A stretch of DNA of 8,519 nucleotides from Clostridiales bacterium (lineage in GTDB: Bacteria > Bacillota > Sulfobacillia > UBA995 > UBA9673). Positions 6,282 to 8,519 of the stretch are shown here, in pieces. The stretch's first letter is position 1; each line of letters starts with the position of its first letter. Both the position numbers and the translations under genes were made by a program. The stretch is from contig DPMO01000057.1 in assembly GCA_003541445.1 (NCBI GenBank), forward strand, positions 1 to 8,519, written 5' to 3'. The notes below the pieces were generated by a model. It did no database searches. It had not been told where the DNA came from and saw only the letters and a list, made by a program, of their open reading frames with translations.

Positions 6282-7350
6282 TCGGGTGAATCTTCCCGCC
6301 CTCTTGCCCGTTCGGCATCACCTTGAGGATGCCGAACTCGATTCCCGCCACGCGCTCCAGGGCCTCCTCGTCAAGGGGGGTCCAGATGGTGGCCCGCCGG
6401 CGCCGCCAGTCGATGCCAGCCAGGGAGCCGACCCCCAGGAGCTCCCGCTCGCGGTCGAGAAGTCCGACGAGAAGGTTCTCGAACCGGTCGACCTTGGTCA
6501 GGAAGACCTCGGAGACCCCTTCGCGCTCCTTGATGCGTTCGATACCCTCGAGCTCGAAGTACCCCCGGGCGACGATGAACACCCCGTCGGGCAGCCACTC
6601 GGCGTGGACCACCTTGCACCGGAGGTCGTCGGCGAGCAGGCGGACCTGGCTTTCCCCCATCGGTCGCCCCGTGAGGTAGGTCGTGCGGAAGAGGGCCGTC
6701 CTCTCGAGGTCGAACTCGCGGGGGGCGGCCGAGGCGAGGTACTGGCGGAAGGCCCTCTCACGGTAGGCCCTCCGGTCGCGGCGTCCCTTCTCGACGGCCC
6801 TCGGGGAGACCGGGAGTCTCAGGACGCGCAGGCCCGGGCTCGCCAGTGTCTCCCAGGGCCGGAGGAGGTGCTCCACCTCCAGGTCCCTCTGGAGGGCCAC
6901 GAGGTGTGTCGGCCGGAGAAGCTCTATCTTGGCGTTCTTCAGGAACCGCGCCGTGCGTCCCCACACGAGTCCCGTGGTGTCGATGATGATGACGTCGGGC
7001 GAGGCGGCGGCGGCCCGGTCCACGGCCGTCTTGACGGCGGCGATGGTCGTGAAGCTGAGGAGCTCCGGAGAATTCGACCCCACGAAGCAGGCGAAGGACG
7101 GCCGGATGTCGCGGAGCCGCTCGACGGGACCGTCGGCGAAGCCGACCCCGACCGAGCCCGGAGGCCCTATCTCCGACTGCCCCACATCGGCGTCGACCAC
7201 AGCGACTTTCAGCCCGGCCCCGACGGCCATGCCGGCCAGGAAGGCGGCCAGGGTCGTCTTGCCCGTGTCGGTGGCGCCGAGGAGGAAGACCTTGAGGGGG
7301 CGCTCCTCGCAGGCCATGATCTGTTCTGCTGCTTTCTTCCACTCTCTCAA
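6271..7350 (-). CDS. Clp1/Grc3-like P-loop protein, possible polynucleotide 5'-hydroxyl kinase
   Basis: P-loop NTPase of 359 residues resembling the Clp1/Grc3/Nol9 family, whose eukaryotic and archaeal members phosphorylate RNA 5'-OH ends; the role of bacterial members is unclear to me. Seen: Walker A GATDTGKTT (25-33), a Clp1-type VVDADVGQSEIGPPG (51-65), FVGSNSPE (89-96), Walker-B-like IIIDTTGLVWG (121-131), RPTHLVALQRDLEVEHLL (146-163), and a basic RRDRRAYRERAFRQYL (190-205) resembling the family's lid helix. The C-terminal ~130 residues look like a small beta-rich domain. The start is TTG at 7350, set by GGGAGGGGTGA (7368-7358) seven bases upstream. The same frame is open to 7476, but that part overlaps rsmD and has low-complexity shadow composition. 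The stop overlaps the bshC start, implying translational coupling. Context (exoribonuclease and rRNA methylase genes just upstream) fits an RNA substrate, but this is inference. Confidence 0.8.
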   Translation of the reverse strand: MREWKKAAEQIMACEERPLKVFLLGATDTGKTTLAAFLAGMAVGAGLKVAVVDADVGQSEIGPPGSVGVGFADGPVERLRDIRPSFACFVGSNSPELLSFTTIAAVKTAVDRAAAASPDVIIIDTTGLVWGRTARFLKNAKIELLRPTHLVALQRDLEVEHLLRPWETLASPGLRVLRLPVSPRAVEKGRRDRRAYRERAFRQYLASAAPREFDLERTALFRTTYLTGRPMGESQVRLLADDLRCKVVHAEWLPDGVFIVARGYFELEGIERIKEREGVSEVFLTKVDRFENLLVGLLDRERELLGVGSLAGIDWRRRRATIWTPLDEEALERVAGIEFGILKVMPNGQEGGKIHPNDI

Positions 7351-7357
7351 GAGGACG

Positions 7358-7368
7358 TCACCCCTCCC
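7358..7368 (-). promoter_or_regulatory. Ribosome binding site deciding the Clp1-like TTG start
   Basis: GGGAGGGGTGA in mRNA sense, seven bases before TTG at 7350. The first ATG in frame (residue 12) has no such site, so TTG is preferred. Confidence 0.7.
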
Positions 7369-7382
7369 GGACGCCGGCGCAC

Positions 7383-7407
7383 AGGACCGTCCGGCCCTAG
7401 CGGTCCT
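7383..7407 (-). repeat. Inverted repeat across the rsmD stop codon
   Basis: In mRNA sense AGGACCG (7407-7401) and CGGTCCT (7389-7383) are perfect 7-bp complements with an 11-base loop that includes the rsmD TAG (7399-7397). No U-run follows, so it is unlikely to be a rho-independent terminator. It could be a processing or stability hairpin between rsmD and the Clp1-like gene, or chance. Confidence 0.4.
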
Positions 7408-7975
7408 CACCGTCGGCGGCCGGCACGTAGAAGGAGAGGACCGTGTTCCCGTAGCGGTACTCCCGGGCGAGGACAAGGGTCCGGGTGCGCTCCGGCAGCT
7501 CTTCGGTCCGGTGCCGCTGAACGTAGACCCTTCCCCCCGCGTCGAGGATCCCTGTCTCGTCGATGAGAGACAAGACCCTGGGCCCCAGGCCGCGGAAGTA
7601 GGGCGGAGCTACGCCGATGATACCGAACCGTTTACCTTTCCTGGCCAGCCGGGGGACTTCCTTCAACACGTCCCCGCAAATGACGACCGCCCGGTCGCCG
7701 AGGCCGGTCACCGCAAGGTTGTGCCTTATCACGGCGACAGCCTTCGGGCTCTGCTCGACCATCACCACACCGGCCGCTCCGCGGCTGAGCGCCTCTATGC
7801 CGTAGCTGCCCGTCCCGGCGAACAGGTCGAGCCACATGACACCGGGCGTGACGCCCTGGAGGATATCGAAGAGAGCCTGCCTCACCCGGACCAGCGGAGG
7901 TCGGGTCCCGAGCCCCGGGACCGTCTTCAGCTTCCGCCCCCGCGCCCGCCCGCCGAGCACGCGCACCGCCAGCAC
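7397..7975 (-). CDS. rsmD: RsmD-family 16S rRNA (guanine-N2)-methyltransferase with altered motif IV
   Basis: SAM-dependent methyltransferase of 192 residues, the normal RsmD length; RsmD methylates N2 of G966 in 16S rRNA during 30S assembly. Seen: the N-terminal RNA-contacting RVLGGRARGRKLK (5-17), TRPPLVRVRQALFDIL (24-39), SAM motif I LDLFAGTGSYGIEALSRG (49-66), motif II VVMVEQS (70-76) with the acidic residue expected to bind ribose, motif IV VAPPY (122-126) and C-terminal strands. Odd: motif IV is APPY where the family has DPPY or DPPF, and the conserved Asp of TRPTxDRVR is Val29. Either the lineage tolerates this or activity is altered. The start is GTG at 7975, five bases after GGAGG (7985-7981); GTG at 7978 is possible but only two bases away. 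It begins 22 bases after the stop of the HD-domain gene, so cotranscription is likely. Confidence 0.88.
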   Translation of the reverse strand: MLAVRVLGGRARGRKLKTVPGLGTRPPLVRVRQALFDILQGVTPGVMWLDLFAGTGSYGIEALSRGAAGVVMVEQSPKAVAVIRHNLAVTGLGDRAVVICGDVLKEVPRLARKGKRFGIIGVAPPYFRGLGPRVLSLIDETGILDAGGRVYVQRHRTEELPERTRTLVLAREYRYGNTVLSFYVPAADGEDR

Positions 7976-7980
7976 CACCG

Positions 7981-7985
7981 CCTCC
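7981..7985 (-). promoter_or_regulatory. Ribosome binding site of rsmD
   Basis: GGAGG in mRNA sense lies between the HD-domain gene stop (8000-7998) and rsmD. It stands five bases before GTG 7975 and only two before GTG 7978, which favours the second GTG. Confidence 0.55.
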
Positions 7986-7997
7986 GCGCCCGGAGGG

Positions 7998-8519
7998 TCA
8001 CTCCCCGTCGTCCCCGGCGGGCCTGGTCCCCTTGAAGAGGTGCCGGTCCAGGGTCCGGTGATAGGAGGTCCAGCGTGACTCCGGGTCGCGCTCGTCCTCG
8101 CTCCGGAGGAACTCCCGGAACGTGTTCAGCTTTCCGTCGAGGTCGTCCGCGTAATGCAGGGCGAGGGCCTCCATGGTCTGGGGCCGCTTCGGAGACCCCC
8201 ACTCGTACTGCCCGTGGTGGCTCAAAATCATGTGACGCAGGACCAGCAGGGTCTCGGCCGGAAAGCCCTCCACCCGCCTCGCCCGCTCGGTCACCATCTC
8301 CGCCCCCAGAACGATGTGCCCGATGAGACGCCCTTCATCGGTGTAGTCGAACCGGCGGTTCCAGAAGAGCTCCCTGATCTTCCCGACGTCGTGCAGGAGG
8401 GCGCCTGTCAGGAGGAGGTCGGCGTCAAGGTGCGCGTAGCGGGCGGCGATGTCGAGGCAAAGGCCGGCCACGGACAGGGTGTGCTCGAGAAGGCCGCCCA
8501 GGGTGGCGTGATGGATCAT
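7998..8519 (-). CDS. YhaM-like HD-domain 3'-5' exoribonuclease (partial, N-terminus outside window)
   Basis: C-terminal 173 residues of an HD-superfamily protein closest to YhaM/Cbf1, a 3'-5' exoribonuclease of Gram-positive bacteria (about 310 residues, OB-fold then HD domain). Seen, numbering from the window edge: IHHATLGGLLEHTLSVAGL (2-20), the HD pair in GALLHDVGK (His43, Asp44), FDYTDEGRLIGHIVLG (57-72, His68), ILSHHGQYEWGSPKRP (98-113, His101 and His102) and EALALHYADDLDGKL (117-131, with the Asp near 125-128 expected to be a metal ligand). These are the metal-binding positions of an HD phosphohydrolase and all appear intact. The codon at the window edge is ATG, but alignment with the family places HHAxLGGLLEHT well inside the protein, so it is not the true start. 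The stop at 8000-7998 is 22 bases from rsmD. A different HD phosphodiesterase is possible, but the SHHG and GSPK pattern fits YhaM well. Confidence 0.87.
   Translation of the reverse strand: MIHHATLGGLLEHTLSVAGLCLDIAARYAHLDADLLLTGALLHDVGKIRELFWNRRFDYTDEGRLIGHIVLGAEMVTERARRVEGFPAETLLVLRHMILSHHGQYEWGSPKRPQTMEALALHYADDLDGKLNTFREFLRSEDERDPESRWTSYHRTLDRHLFKGTRPAGDDGE

Noticed and set aside
7351..7476. N-terminal extension of the Clp1-like protein up to 7476
   Set aside because: The extension overlaps rsmD, reads as Ser/Arg/Thr-rich shadow sequence and lacks a ribosome site. TTG at 7350 has a strong one.
5034..7566. Two plus-strand frames of 430 and 453 codons opposite bshC and the Clp1-like gene
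   Set aside because: They show mirror-image composition of the real genes, no family motifs and no credible ribosome sites. Treated as shadows.
8517..8519. ATG at the window edge as the true start of the HD-domain gene
   Set aside because: The HHAxLGGLLEHT block that follows lies inside YhaM-like proteins, after an N-terminal OB-fold region. The gene is cut by the window edge.

Overview
The window is GC-rich bacterial DNA. Every gene I can support lies on the minus strand, so transcription runs from high to low coordinates. No plus-strand gene, tRNA, rRNA, CRISPR array or mobile element is visible. The organism looks like an uncultured or poorly known high-GC bacterium, possibly a deep-branching Bacillota. 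The reasons are a bacillithiol enzyme (BshC), a YhaM-type HD exoribonuclease, strong purine-rich Shine-Dalgarno sites and frequent TTG or GTG starts. This is a lean only, because bshC also occurs in other phyla and a large RND pump is more usual in diderms.

In transcription order: (1) 8519-7998, the C-terminal part of a YhaM-like HD-domain 3'-5' exoribonuclease, with its 5' end outside the window. (2) 7975-7397, an RsmD-family 16S rRNA guanine-N2 methyltransferase with an odd catalytic motif (APPY instead of DPPY). (3) 7350-6271, a Clp1/Grc3-like P-loop protein, a family that includes RNA 5'-OH kinases. (4) 6281-4557, BshC, the cysteine-adding step of bacillithiol synthesis, overlapping gene 3 by 11 bases. 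(5) 4468-4253, a 71-residue basic protein of unknown function with a near-perfect ribosome binding site. (6) 4115-2442, a D-aminoacylase-type amidohydrolase. (7) 2399-1, an HAE1/AcrB-type RND efflux permease that runs out of the window at its C-terminal end.

Genes 1-4 are tightly packed (gaps of 22, 46 and -11 bases) and probably form one operon. It joins RNA 3'-end decay, rRNA modification, a possible RNA 5'-end kinase and low-molecular-weight thiol synthesis. Genes 5-7 follow with gaps of 88, 137 and 42 bases and may be cotranscribed or have their own promoter; I see no convincing sigma-70 promoter or intrinsic terminator. The 137-base gap before gene 6 is the most structured non-coding piece. 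It holds an 11-bp inverted repeat, a perfect Shine-Dalgarno followed by a 20-codon leader ORF whose stop overlaps the TTG start of gene 6, and a run of nine G (mRNA sense) inside that leader. No intergenic stretch exceeds 137 bases.

The best leads for something new are the Clp1-like gene beside a YhaM-like exonuclease, the altered RsmD motifs, the leader ORF with its G-run, and the unrecognised 71-residue protein.
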